Shown in pieces: positions 27,779 through 37,361 of a DNA stretch of 64,000 bases. The notes below the pieces were generated by a model. That model had not been told where the DNA came from. It did no database searches and worked only from the letters and a program-made list of their open reading frames with translations. This DNA comes from a virus. The stretch is from IMG/VR virus record IMGVR_UViG_3300009170_000006, positions 1-64,000 of that record, one strand, 5' to 3'. Each line of letters opens with the position of its first letter. The first letter of the stretch is position 1. The translations under genes were made by a program, and so were the position numbers.

Positions 27779-30700
27779 TATCTTGGGGATAAAAGGTTTT
27801 TAGTTTCTGCTAACATTACCAACATTTTTCTATTTCCTGATACTAACTTTCTTAATAACACAGTAACTTTATAATGTCTGAATTTCTTTCTTTGAAAAGG
27901 ATCTTTATTATAGTTTAAGTTAAAAGAATTAAGTACTCTAATATAACCATTACTTGCAGTATCCCAAATAGGTCTTTCTGCAAATCCTGGAATCAAAGCA
28001 TTAAAGTATTCTCCTCTATCTTCTGTAATATCCCAGAACTGATTAAATCTATATTTGTTTTCTTCTTTAGAGAATAGAACATTTATATTAGTAGGGTTAA
28101 TAATAGGATAAGTTAATATAGCAGTAGGATTTTCTTTAGGATTAAGTATTAGTTTTAATAAACCTGAAGTTTGTTCAGTGTTATAAATTGTAGCTTCATC
28201 AAAGTTATAATCTAATACATGAAATCTATCATAACCATTAGGAGAATACTTATAACACTCTAAGTAATATTGGATACTTCTTAGAGAAGTTATTTCCTGA
28301 CCAGTAGTAACTTGAAACTCAACTTCAAAAGGTTTATCTTCTCCATAGTAATTACAGTATAGATCAAATCTTTCATTATGGATCCAGATACTTTTACCAT
28401 CTAAAGGACTAACAGTCATAAAGGTGTTCTTACCTGGAAGACAGAAGTTAGGGTGCCAGTCATGATAACTTAACCAACCTTGAGTTTTAGGGTCAAAGCT
28501 TATAGTCCATGATGCCTCATCAAAATATAATGGCCAGTAAGCATCATTAGGGTTTCCTAATTGAATATTTAACATACCATCTACTAAGAATTTATTACCA
28601 CCTATATAAACAGGTTTTGATGCAAGATCTTTCTTTAAAGAATAATCTTTTTTACTAAAGTATAATAAACCATTTTCATTATCATATACTGATTGACAAG
28701 AAACACCAATAACAGGATTATCTAATAATTGAAAATCTGGATAATCATCAATTAACTTATAAGGTAAGTATTGATTAAACCACCATTTTAAATTTATATT
28801 AGATACTTCTTTAATACCTTGACCTGCAACAGTAAATATTTTACCTTGATTTTGACTTATCCAATATATACCTGCAGGAGTATTAATAACACTCATTCTA
28901 TTTTGACAAGATCCATACTCATGAGAAGAATCTACATTAATAAGAGCTTGCAAAGGTTGTGAAAATAATCCACCATCACCAATAGTAAGTTTAGTTCCTA
29001 AGCCTGTTTCTAATTGATCAGTACCTTGGAATTGAACCGGGCTTGCTGCATCAAAGAATATAATAGCACCACTTTTATTTATAGGTTTAATACAAGTAAC
29101 TACATTATCAAAATCATAATAGTTATTTGCTAAGAATACTTTCCAAGCATCTTTTAAACCTTCATACTGAGCTGGTAAAGAATAGATAACTCTAGTAGGT
29201 ATATATACAAAACAAGTTTCTGCTATATAAGGATTATAAGTACTAGCTTGCATACTAGCCCAAGAAGTATAATTTTTAAATAATTTAGTTACACTTAATG
29301 ATATATCATATTTGTAATAGTTACCTGCTTTAATTATAGCAGTATTAAATAAAGTTTTAGTATCACTACCTGCATAAGGATCATAAAATTTTTGTGAATC
29401 TAAATTTCCTTGATCTCTATAAGCTACATTAATTTCACTCTCTACAAAAAAGTTTCTTACACCAGAATTAAATAAATAAAACCAACCTCTTTTATCAAAT
29501 CTAAAATTATCAGGATTAAATACACCTAATGAACCTTGATTAACCACCTCGCCATCTAAAGCATAATAACTACTAGGTAATGTTAAACTAGCTAAACTAC
29601 CAATTGAACCAGAATAAACTGAAGCAAATAAACTTGTACTAAATTCACTTGTTTGAAATTCATTAAAGTTAGCCCAATAATGAGGATAAGGAAGCATTAC
29701 ATGTTGAGAATAATCTAACTGTGCACCATCAGGTTGGCCTTCTAACCACTCATAAAAAAAGAAAAATGTATTTTTTTCAGTATACTTGTTTATATAAACA
29801 TCTCCACCAAATAATGTTTCTGTAGAAGAATATAATGTAGCATTAGCACCATTAGAATCAAGAAAGTTACCATCATTATCAATATATACTCTAGTATAAC
29901 ATGGTGAAGTAGGTAACTGAACAATATTATTTAATTGACTATACTGATTTTTTATTCTAACTTTTAATGCTCCATATAAAGATGAACAAGTTCTAACATA
30001 TTCTTTGTTAAGTAAATTATCAATTGTTTTTTTATCAGCAGGTAATCCAGTTTGAGCTTCTGCTCCTGTAAATCTTGAGTCATCTGTTATAAGGGGAAAA
30101 CCAAAACTTGAAATAGATTCAAAATGTACTGTTCTACTTCTGAATAAATTGTTTATTTTATAGGTACTGTTTAAATCTAAAATTTCAGGATTTAAATATT
30201 GTTGACTAACAAGTGAACTTCTAAATAAAGAACCTCTTGCATTAATATTATTATAGTAACCATATGAATGATATCTTACAGCAAAATCTCTATATCTAAT
30301 TAATGCTTTCATTAATCTTAATATACTATCTGTACCATCACTGAAGTAATTTAAAAATAAAGGAATATTACCAAGAGCACCAAAACCAGGACCAAGATTA
30401 TCTAAATAACCATTTTCTTGATTAAGTCTAATTGGTTTAATAATTGAATAAGGTGATGCACTATATGAAGCATTAATAGCAATTTGAGCTGTACTATAAA
30501 CATCATTTGTACTTGTTCCAAGCAAAGTAGTAGGAAGTCTTGCAATATCTGCAATTGATCTTATGGTTTTAGGAATTAATGCTAAAGCATCTGCTATGGG
30601 TATAGCTGCCATATCAAGAGCACTAGGTATAGTACCAGCACCTGTACCTAACAAAGTTCCTGATAGGCCTCCTGTAGTTGGATCAACATATGGAGTTTGT

Positions 30701-32970
30701 CTTTTACCATTAGCTGCTAATACAGCAATTCCAATACCACCAATACCGGCTATAACAAATGATAAGTTACTTACTAATTTTTCTTTAGGATGTTTTTCAG
30801 ATAAATCAAATTTACCTATAGTGTTTCCTGAAATATTAGTATATACTCTAAATTCTTTAGCAGCTAAAAAAGGATTAGAGAAGTTTGTATCAGGTGAATG
30901 AAAAGTATAATGTTTATCATTAAATGCTGACTCCCCAATAAATCCACCAGGCATAGGATTAAAACCTGTAATATTACCACTTACAGCATCTGTTTTTGTT
31001 TCTCCCATACTTAAATAATCATCAGCTCTTAAATCATTGTAAGGATAGTTAGGCATTAAACCATTTTTACTAGATCCTGGTATATTATACTCTCTCATGT
31101 TATTAATGATACCTTTAGCAATAACTGTTTTATTACCATTTCTTGTACTTCTTAATATTCTATAACCAATAATACCTGGAATCAACTGACCATCATTTGT
31201 TCTTGGAGCTCTAATATTTTCAAAAGTAACTCCCATTACTCTTATAGTAGTTCCACTACCTGAATTAAATAATGTAGCACTTCCTGAAGGATCACCTGAA
31301 ACAATATCTTCAGGAAATTTATGATGTCTTATAAGTTTACCACAAAGATCATAGTCATCATTAGGGGTACCTACATAGGGAGGAGGTAAAACAGGACCAA
31401 TACAAGGAGCAATAGGATTTAATGTTGACCAACAATAAAAACTAGCATCCCAAATCTCAGGATGTTTGTCTGGATAGTATTCAGTAGATTGCCAATAACC
31501 CATTATACCTTCAGCAATAACAACACCACCATCAGATAATACAGTTCCCGGAGCACCTGTCCATCTTGCAGTATTATAAGTTTCAAATACCATTGTATCA
31601 CCAACTAAAGCATTGTTAGTACTACCAGGAGGGGGAATATAATTCCAATCAGCTATTTCAGATATTGTAATAGATGGAATACTATAAGGAATAGTATAAA
31701 GTAAAGGAGGTCTTCCAGGTATATGATATGAAGCAGATGTATCACCTGTATCATAAATCCATTCAATAAAGAAAGCATAAACCTCATCTCTCATGTAACC
31801 AGTTTTGTTACCTCCTTTATGATAGTAGTCTGAAGGATATTCTACTGATTGCCATTTAGTTACAATTTGATTTGCTAATGGTTGATAGTTAAAGTTCTCT
31901 TTAGATGTAGGCCCAACTCTTATTAAGTAATCTCCCACACTATACATAGCATCAGTCTTATTAACTATTGGAGTCATGATAGGTAACTGTTCAACAGGAA
32001 TAGTTGGCCATGTATCAAAAATTGTATCAAAACTTAATCTTCTTTGTCTTGTGCTATATAAGCCTGCTTGTCTTACAACAGTTTGTTGATTAACAGTAGT
32101 AACAGTAGCAACTATGATTTGATCAAAAGTTTGATCTATACTATCAATAAAAACATCTAAAGAACAAGAACTATTATTAGGATCAAATAATCCTTGAGTA
32201 TTAGATACATACCAATCACTCATCTTTTGACCATTTACAGAGTAGGCCATAGCAACCATGTATGATCCATTTAATAAGTTACCACCACTGTATCCTTTTT
32301 CTACTCTTGGACATATAGGTAATATATATTGAGCAAGTCTTAATTTATCACAATCTAATACAGGAGTGTTTGTACAAATTATACAACCACCAGGATCAGT
32401 ACCATTACTATCTACACAAGTTTGTACCCAAGGAATAGTACTTGTATATTGACCATTTACTTCAGAATCAAAAAGATTTGGATTAAAGTAATCTAGACTA
32501 GTAGGATCAGTATCAATATAATCAACATTGATTTCCATAACCCTAGAAGGATTGATACTATCATCCCAATATATATTATAAGTACAAGTACTTAAAGATC
32601 TTGATACACCAATTACTAAATTTTCTAATTGAAAACTAAGACAAGGATCACTTACTAAAGGATCATATCTACAAGTTCCTTCTTTAAATAAACCTATTTC
32701 ACAATTACCATATCCATCAGTAGAAAATATTACCCACTTATCAGTAATAATATGTATAGTTCCAATAACAATATTTGTTATATCTACACATTTTAAATTA
32801 GCTGGTTCATTACCTAGTTTACCTAAGTCACCAGTAACAGAATTATTAATTGCATTTCTAGCCTGGGTCCATTCATTTGAGGGCAAATGAAAGTCATTGA
32901 CATCTTCATTTAAAGCTTTGTCAAAAGTCCTTGGTTGTGAATTAGGTGTAGTATCTTGTTCTTGTGCCAT
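27778..32970 (-). CDS. large tail protein, crAss muzzle/stabilisation type
   Basis: A 1,730-aa beta-rich protein with many aromatic and Asn residues. It begins with RTFDKALNEDVNDFHLPSNE and continues with repeated strands typical of a large tail-end assembly. A hydrophobic stretch near residue 735 (LSFVIAGIGGIGIAVLAA) could be a buried or membrane-touching helix. It follows three ring-type or HU-like structural genes and precedes the cargo genes, the place of the muzzle protein (gp44) that gates the tail in the phage crAss001. Both ends use TAATG overlaps with neighbours. Assignment rests on size, position and remembered N-terminal similarity to crAss stabilisation proteins. Confidence 0.65.
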   Translation of the reverse strand: MAQEQDTTPNSQPRTFDKALNEDVNDFHLPSNEWTQARNAINNSVTGDLGKLGNEPANLKCVDITNIVIGTIHIITDKWVIFSTDGYGNCEIGLFKEGTCRYDPLVSDPCLSFQLENLVIGVSRSLSTCTYNIYWDDSINPSRVMEINVDYIDTDPTSLDYFNPNLFDSEVNGQYTSTIPWVQTCVDSNGTDPGGCIICTNTPVLDCDKLRLAQYILPICPRVEKGYSGGNLLNGSYMVAMAYSVNGQKMSDWYVSNTQGLFDPNNSSCSLDVFIDSIDQTFDQIIVATVTTVNQQTVVRQAGLYSTRQRRLSFDTIFDTWPTIPVEQLPIMTPIVNKTDAMYSVGDYLIRVGPTSKENFNYQPLANQIVTKWQSVEYPSDYYHKGGNKTGYMRDEVYAFFIEWIYDTGDTSASYHIPGRPPLLYTIPYSIPSITISEIADWNYIPPPGSTNNALVGDTMVFETYNTARWTGAPGTVLSDGGVVIAEGIMGYWQSTEYYPDKHPEIWDASFYCWSTLNPIAPCIGPVLPPPYVGTPNDDYDLCGKLIRHHKFPEDIVSGDPSGSATLFNSGSGTTIRVMGVTFENIRAPRTNDGQLIPGIIGYRILRSTRNGNKTVIAKGIINNMREYNIPGSSKNGLMPNYPYNDLRADDYLSMGETKTDAVSGNITGFNPMPGGFIGESAFNDKHYTFHSPDTNFSNPFLAAKEFRVYTNISGNTIGKFDLSEKHPKEKLVSNLSFVIAGIGGIGIAVLAANGKRQTPYVDPTTGGLSGTLLGTGAGTIPSALDMAAIPIADALALIPKTIRSIADIARLPTTLLGTSTNDVYSTAQIAINASYSASPYSIIKPIRLNQENGYLDNLGPGFGALGNIPLFLNYFSDGTDSILRLMKALIRYRDFAVRYHSYGYYNNINARGSLFRSSLVSQQYLNPEILDLNSTYKINNLFRSRTVHFESISSFGFPLITDDSRFTGAEAQTGLPADKKTIDNLLNKEYVRTCSSLYGALKVRIKNQYSQLNNIVQLPTSPCYTRVYIDNDGNFLDSNGANATLYSSTETLFGGDVYINKYTEKNTFFFFYEWLEGQPDGAQLDYSQHVMLPYPHYWANFNEFQTSEFSTSLFASVYSGSIGSLASLTLPSSYYALDGEVVNQGSLGVFNPDNFRFDKRGWFYLFNSGVRNFFVESEINVAYRDQGNLDSQKFYDPYAGSDTKTLFNTAIIKAGNYYKYDISLSVTKLFKNYTSWASMQASTYNPYIAETCFVYIPTRVIYSLPAQYEGLKDAWKVFLANNYYDFDNVVTCIKPINKSGAIIFFDAASPVQFQGTDQLETGLGTKLTIGDGGLFSQPLQALINVDSSHEYGSCQNRMSVINTPAGIYWISQNQGKIFTVAGQGIKEVSNINLKWWFNQYLPYKLIDDYPDFQLLDNPVIGVSCQSVYDNENGLLYFSKKDYSLKKDLASKPVYIGGNKFLVDGMLNIQLGNPNDAYWPLYFDEASWTISFDPKTQGWLSYHDWHPNFCLPGKNTFMTVSPLDGKSIWIHNERFDLYCNYYGEDKPFEVEFQVTTGQEITSLRSIQYYLECYKYSPNGYDRFHVLDYNFDEATIYNTEQTSGLLKLILNPKENPTAILTYPIINPTNINVLFSKEENKYRFNQFWDITEDRGEYFNALIPGFAERPIWDTASNGYIRVLNSFNLNYNKDPFQRKKFRHYKVTVLLRKLVSGNRKMLVMLAETKNLLSPR

Positions 32971-33989
32971 TAGAATCTGTTCATTTGATTATTAACATTA
33001 ATATTATAACCTTGATTCCAAGGGTAAGATTTAAATGGTTCATAGTATTTAGCATACATTGCTTTTCTATTAGCTTCCCATACTTGTTTCATCTCTGCAA
33101 AGTTAGGAGTATTTACAATACTTTTAGCATAATTTCTTGCAACTTTTAATCTTTGTTCAACTAAATTTAATTTAGCTGTAACAGGTTCATCATTCATTAA
33201 TAAGTTTTCAAGAATTCTTTGCTTAACTGCATACTCATAATACTCATTAATTTCTGGATGATCTGGTACTAACAAGTTACCATCTTCATCTTCTAATTGT
33301 CCTTGATAAGTAATATATACTTTACCATTTTCAAAATTAGTAAATAAGAAACCATCTCTGATCCAAGCTTCTTCTGCAGATCTAGCATATAAATTAGGAC
33401 AATCACAATCAATACTTTGAGCATTGTTAATCATTCTTAATGGCCATAATCTTTTATAAGTTCTTTCTTGAGATTTAACTACTTGAACAAGTTCATAAGT
33501 ATCACCTTTACAATTTATTTGTATTTTAGGTTTAACACAGTATTGAGTCTCAGGAGGATTAACACATGCAGCAGGACTTGATGCACAATTACATCCACCA
33601 CAAGCAGTTCCACAAGTTTGACAATTAACTGATCCATCAGTACAAGGACTAATTATATCAGGTGTTTGTCTATATGTTGGAGTAAGTCTAACTTCCTCAA
33701 TATGAGTACCTTGACTAACTGGTTCATGTATAGTAACTTCATCACAAATTAATGCATAGTTTAATACAAAAAAATCATCTGGTAATTTTACTCTATTCTT
33801 TTTAACATCAAGCATGACTTCTTTAGTCATCATGATTCTTAAACCTAAATCATAAGTAACTCTCTTAGCAACCTTGATAAGTTGTTGAGGTTCAATCATG
33901 TTCTGTAAAGACAAGTTTTGAAAATCAACTTGAACATCATCAAGTAGTTGATCAAAGGTTCTATATTTTATAGTATAATTATATGACAT
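32970..33989 (-). CDS. tail ring protein, P22 gp4-like family candidate
   Basis: A 339-aa protein. The helical N-terminus (TFDQLLDDVQVDFQNLSLQN) is followed by TYDLGLRIMMTKEVMLDVKK and VKLPDDFF. This pattern of helices followed by a beta element with an L-P turn resembles P22 gp4-like connector rings. The middle has a Cys cluster (CTDGSVNCQTCGTACGGCNC, residues ~116-135) that may bind metal. It lies 5 bases after the 223-aa ring candidate and overlaps the muzzle gene start by 1 base. The role in the tail ring stack is inferred. Confidence 0.55.
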   Translation of the reverse strand: MSYNYTIKYRTFDQLLDDVQVDFQNLSLQNMIEPQQLIKVAKRVTYDLGLRIMMTKEVMLDVKKNRVKLPDDFFVLNYALICDEVTIHEPVSQGTHIEEVRLTPTYRQTPDIISPCTDGSVNCQTCGTACGGCNCASSPAACVNPPETQYCVKPKIQINCKGDTYELVQVVKSQERTYKRLWPLRMINNAQSIDCDCPNLYARSAEEAWIRDGFLFTNFENGKVYITYQGQLEDEDGNLLVPDHPEINEYYEYAVKQRILENLLMNDEPVTAKLNLVEQRLKVARNYAKSIVNTPNFAEMKQVWEANRKAMYAKYYEPFKSYPWNQGYNINVNNQMNRF

Positions 33990-33994
33990 GACTT

Positions 33995-34666
33995 TTAGGT
34001 TCTAAGTGGGTTTTGATTATCATCATTATTTTCAATAGGTACTTGCATTAACATTCCTAAATCTTTCATTACAAATTGTTCTATTTCAGCAAACAAGTAT
34101 TCTGGTATATGAGTATCACTATCTTGTCTTGGCATACAAACATCACCATCACATAAATACATCTGAATACTCTCAGCCCATAATCCTTCAATAGAAACAG
34201 CTTCCCAAACTATATTAGGAAAATATAAGTAACCACCTAAATACCAATAGTATGAATTTTTATTGTATTTGTAAGATGGTAAGTTAGCCATATTTGTATA
34301 TGTACTTGGGTAAGTTTTGTAACACTGAATAGATCCATCAATAGAACTGATAGTTCTAAACAAAGGACCATAAGCTCCTTCTAATACTGTTGGCAATTTA
34401 TCTTTAGTTCTCATGATAGTACAGTTAGTCTTGATACCACCACAACAAGCTTCAATCTTATCTATCTCAATAAGTTCAACACAAGGAAGTTTTTCAAATA
34501 AACTTTGAAACCTCATAATCTTGTTTTCATTATCTTGTCTTCTAATTAAAGACTTTGCATACTTTAATACTAAAGAATATAGAAACCTGTCTGTAAGAAA
34601 GGCATCTTCTTTGACACCCTTTACAATGTTTCTTAATCTTGATACTGTATCCCCAATTGTAGTCAT
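33995..34666 (-). CDS. tail ring/connector protein candidate
   Basis: A 223-aa protein with a helical N-terminus (TVSRLRNIVKGVKEDAFLTD), then LPCVELIEIDKIEACCGG, a Tyr-rich beta middle and an acidic helical C-terminus (IPEYLFAEIEQFVMKDLGML). The architecture parallels the 234-aa gene at 44888-45592 and the 339-aa gene beside it, and it is the second of three ring-type proteins in the window. It lies 6 bases after the HU-like gene. No catalytic motif is seen. Confidence 0.55.
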   Translation of the reverse strand: MTTIGDTVSRLRNIVKGVKEDAFLTDRFLYSLVLKYAKSLIRRQDNENKIMRFQSLFEKLPCVELIEIDKIEACCGGIKTNCTIMRTKDKLPTVLEGAYGPLFRTISSIDGSIQCYKTYPSTYTNMANLPSYKYNKNSYYWYLGGYLYFPNIVWEAVSIEGLWAESIQMYLCDGDVCMPRQDSDTHIPEYLFAEIEQFVMKDLGMLMQVPIENNDDNQNPLRT

Positions 34667-34672
34667 GTTGTA

Positions 34673-35269
34673 TTAATTTAAATCAAATTCATTATATAAA
34701 GAATCAACAACATAATTTTCAGCTATGTTTTTGAACCAATCATTTTTAAGAGCATTTCTTAAATACTTAGTTATATGCTTACCATTCTCAACTTGAATAA
34801 AGATCTTCCACTTTTCAGGATAAACTTTTGCTACTCCTCTTTTAAATTCTCTTACTCCAGTGAAAGACCACAGATCTCTATGTTTAAACTTATATTTTGC
34901 AGCATAATTAGTATAGAAGATTTTAGCTAGGAAATTATCTGATTCAAAGTTTCTATGTCTTAATCTAGTATCATTTTTTATAGAACCACCAAAATCAGTA
35001 TTATACTTCTTTGGACTAAAACAAGTACCTATAAATAAAAAACCTAAACTTTCAGGTAACTCAACACCATCTCTATTATTTATAGCATGATTCCATAATT
35101 TAGAATGAAAAGAATTAAGAATTTTTCTTACATCAGCTATGTCCAAGTTTTTATATTGAGGATGCTTTTCTACAAACTCAGCTACAAACTTTTTATTTAG
35201 CACTGTATGAACCTTTTCTCTACATCTTGGTGCATTAAGATCAGGCTTCTTGAATTCTTTCATAATCAT
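34673..35269 (-). CDS. HU/IHF-like structural-block protein
   Basis: A 198-aa protein. Residues ~40-90 (DIADVRKILNSFHSKLWNHA, then GVELPESLGFLFIGT) match the HU/IHF pattern of helices followed by a strand with L-P...LGxxxIGT. The C-terminal half is basic and aromatic. crAss-like phages are known to carry IHF-family genes in their structural block. Two ATGs are possible (35269 and 35263). The upstream AGGTGAT is one of the few Shine-Dalgarno-like sites here. It is the first gene after the strong terminator and promoter. DNA binding is inferred from the fold. Confidence 0.6.
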   Translation of the reverse strand: MIMKEFKKPDLNAPRCREKVHTVLNKKFVAEFVEKHPQYKNLDIADVRKILNSFHSKLWNHAINNRDGVELPESLGFLFIGTCFSPKKYNTDFGGSIKNDTRLRHRNFESDNFLAKIFYTNYAAKYKFKHRDLWSFTGVREFKRGVAKVYPEKWKIFIQVENGKHITKYLRNALKNDWFKNIAENYVVDSLYNEFDLN

Positions 35270-35277
35270 ATCACCTA

Positions 35278-35291
35278 TAAATATACAAAAT
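35278..35291 (-). promoter_or_regulatory. promoter box after the fibre-operon terminator
   Basis: The minus strand reads ATTTTGTATATTTA, sharing the core TTTTGTATATTT with three other gaps. It lies about 57 bases downstream of an intrinsic terminator and 9 bases upstream of the first ATG of the HU-like gene. It probably restarts transcription for the ring, muzzle and cargo genes. Confidence 0.55.
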
Positions 35292-35347
35292 ATTTTTCAA
35301 ATTTTAAAGATAAACTTTTATTATCTGTTATGCAACTCCTATATAGT

Positions 35348-35377
35348 AAAAACCCCCAGTATATATTTAACTGGGGG
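35348..35377 (-). terminator. intrinsic terminator of the fibre operon
   Basis: On the minus strand an 8-bp stem CCCCCAGT / ACTGGGGG (35377-35370 with 35360-35353) encloses a 9-base AT loop and is followed at once by TTTTT (35352-35348). It lies about 52 bases after the stop of the last fibre gene. It is the clearest rho-independent terminator in the window. Confidence 0.9.
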
Positions 35378-35389
35378 CTCACTTGTTAG

Positions 35390-35416
35390 ATCACGTTTAA
35401 ACCAACAAACCGTGAT
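35390..35416 (-). promoter_or_regulatory. hairpin just upstream of the terminator
   Basis: On the minus strand ATCACG pairs with CGTGAT, extended by TTT/AAA past a bulged G, around a loop of about 8 bases. It sits 12 bases before the terminator stem, making a tandem pair of hairpins after the fibre operon. It may protect the mRNA 3' end; its role is inferred. Confidence 0.45.
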
Positions 35417-35428
35417 ATTACAATATTT

Positions 35429-36124
35429 TTAGCAAGAACCTATATCAGTAATAGTAAGAGTAAGATTATTGACAGCATAAGTTAATGAATCTTTTACCAT
35501 ACATATATCTAAAGGAAGACTTGCAAATGTTATAGGTAAAACAGTAAATTCTCTTGTTGTACAGTTTATATAATATAATGTACCTACAGGCATTGCACCT
35601 GTAACCACACCTGTAATTCTATAAGTATTACAAGTATAACAACAAAGATTTGTAGGTGTAACATCATAGTCAGTTACAATACCTGCTGGCATATTAGATA
35701 TACCACATAAGTTAATAACTTGGCCGGCTACTAATTGTGTAGCTGGTCTTACTGTTCCATTACAGTTTAAACCTAAATCAGCAGAAGATAGATCAAGAAC
35801 TAAGTCTGTTGTATTACTTAATCTATAACCAGTACAAGTTGGTGTTGGTGTATAAATTACTTCAAAAGGAACTCTATCAACAAGACTACCTTCTTCATTA
35901 CAACTAGCTTGAATGTATCCTTCAAAAATTACAGGATCACAACTTTCTGGATCAACCATTACTGAAACAATTGTTGAACACATGTTTCCTCCACCTACAC
36001 ATGTAACTATATTAGTACAAGCATAAGTACCTGGAGTTATTAAGTTTTGAACTCTCCAACACACTCTGTGTTGACCTGCATAATTTGCTATAAATTCTAC
36101 ATTTATTGTTGCTGGTGTTAACAT
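35429..36124 (-). CDS. Cys-rich fibre-cassette protein
   Basis: A 231-aa beta-rich protein with about 17 Cys and many Thr/Val residues (for example HRVCWRVQNLITPGTYACTN and NLCCYTCNTYRITG). It has no signal peptide and no catalytic motif. It is the last gene of the fibre cassette, 11 bases after the FN3-bearing protein and before the terminator. Composition matches the adhesin-like proteins upstream. Probable fibre or fibre-tip component. Confidence 0.55.
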   Translation of the reverse strand: MLTPATINVEFIANYAGQHRVCWRVQNLITPGTYACTNIVTCVGGGNMCSTIVSVMVDPESCDPVIFEGYIQASCNEEGSLVDRVPFEVIYTPTPTCTGYRLSNTTDLVLDLSSADLGLNCNGTVRPATQLVAGQVINLCGISNMPAGIVTDYDVTPTNLCCYTCNTYRITGVVTGAMPVGTLYYINCTTREFTVLPITFASLPLDICMVKDSLTYAVNNLTLTITDIGSC

Positions 36125-36135
36125 ATTTTTTTATT

Positions 36136-37350
36136 TTAAGTTAGTGAACAAGGTACATAGCATAAACATCCACTTTGTGCAGCTGTTAAGAAAGTAATAT
36201 AAGTATCTACACTAGATATAATAGTAGCTTCTGGGCGGCATTGAACTACAAAACCTGTATTCAAGAATGCTATTAATATTAAAGATTTATCAGCTTCAGT
36301 TAAAGTTGCTGGTAAATTAGTTAAGAAGTTGGAAACTATACACATATCAGTTAAGCCAGTAAAAGTAGATTCTTCTACAACACCAGCTGTATTTAATATA
36401 GTAGTTATTTGAGTAGGGAACTGATCTTTAACTTGTTGCATACACTCATTAAAGTTAGTACCACAACAATTAGTTATAGGTGGTACAGCAGCAAAAGCAG
36501 CTGCTAATGTAAGAACTAAAGGCTCAGGACTTGTACTCATAGCAATAATACTAGCATCAACTTCTATACAACAAGGAGGTGTACAAGTTAAACTATATAC
36601 TGAAGTATAATATAAAGCATAAGTTGAAGCAGATGCTAAAACATATCTATTTGTTGTTGTACAATCAGGACAACAGAAATTACAATTAGTTAAAAACTCA
36701 CCATTATTTAAAGCAGTTTCAATTATAGTTATAACACCAGCTGCTGTAGGAGGACTAAGTTCTTCAATATTAATGTTTACTTTATCAAAAAAGTTTGTTA
36801 AAGGATTAACACAAATATCTGCTTTTGTTGTAAAAGAAAAAGTAGGACAAACATTAGTTGTAGCTCCTGCTGCATTCTTTGAAACAATCTTCCAGTAGTA
36901 AGTAGTATTTGGTAATAAAGGATAAAGAGGAGTATAAGTAGTTAAGATTTGACCTAATGAAACTAAAGGTAATGTTACACTACTAGTTCCAAAATACACA
37001 TCATAAGATGTTGCACCGGCTACCATGTTCCAAGTTAAAGTTTGATCATAAGCAATATTTGTAGCAGCATTTGCTGGTACAGCTAAGCTTGGACATTCAA
37101 GACATAAAAAAGGAGTAAGTTGTAAAGCTAAGCTTTCAATAACTTCTTCTACAGTCAGACCACTTTCAATATTCATACATGCAATCTCAGCTCCAGTATA
37201 ATATACACATTTGCTATCAAATGTTTCATTACATGGACTTGGGTCAGGGCATGATGGTAAATCAGCAGGACAATAATTTGGGGTTGTTAGACCTTGTGGA
37301 ATACATCCGCAATCTCCATCACAACTATTTGTACAACTTGTGCAGCTCAT
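36136..37350 (-). CDS. tail fibre protein with FN3-like domain
   Basis: A 404-aa protein. Residues ~47-78 (CVYYTGAEIACMNIESGLTV) match the N-terminal cap of the 501-aa neighbour, so the two probably attach to the same site. Residues ~88-175 are a fibronectin type III-like domain (WNMVAGATSYDVYFGTSS, then TTYYWKIVSKNAAG). The C-terminal part is Cys/Thr-rich beta. I chose ATG 37350 because it follows the upstream stop by 11 bases with the usual A-rich leader (AAAAAATAAAAAT). An ATG at 37392 would overlap the upstream gene by 31 bases. Likely receptor or glycan contact. Confidence 0.6.
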   Translation of the reverse strand: MSCTSCTNSCDGDCGCIPQGLTTPNYCPADLPSCPDPSPCNETFDSKCVYYTGAEIACMNIESGLTVEEVIESLALQLTPFLCLECPSLAVPANAATNIAYDQTLTWNMVAGATSYDVYFGTSSVTLPLVSLGQILTTYTPLYPLLPNTTYYWKIVSKNAAGATTNVCPTFSFTTKADICVNPLTNFFDKVNINIEELSPPTAAGVITIIETALNNGEFLTNCNFCCPDCTTTNRYVLASASTYALYYTSVYSLTCTPPCCIEVDASIIAMSTSPEPLVLTLAAAFAAVPPITNCCGTNFNECMQQVKDQFPTQITTILNTAGVVEESTFTGLTDMCIVSNFLTNLPATLTEADKSLILIAFLNTGFVVQCRPEATIISSVDTYITFLTAAQSGCLCYVPCSLT

Positions 37351-37361
37351 ATTTTTATTTT

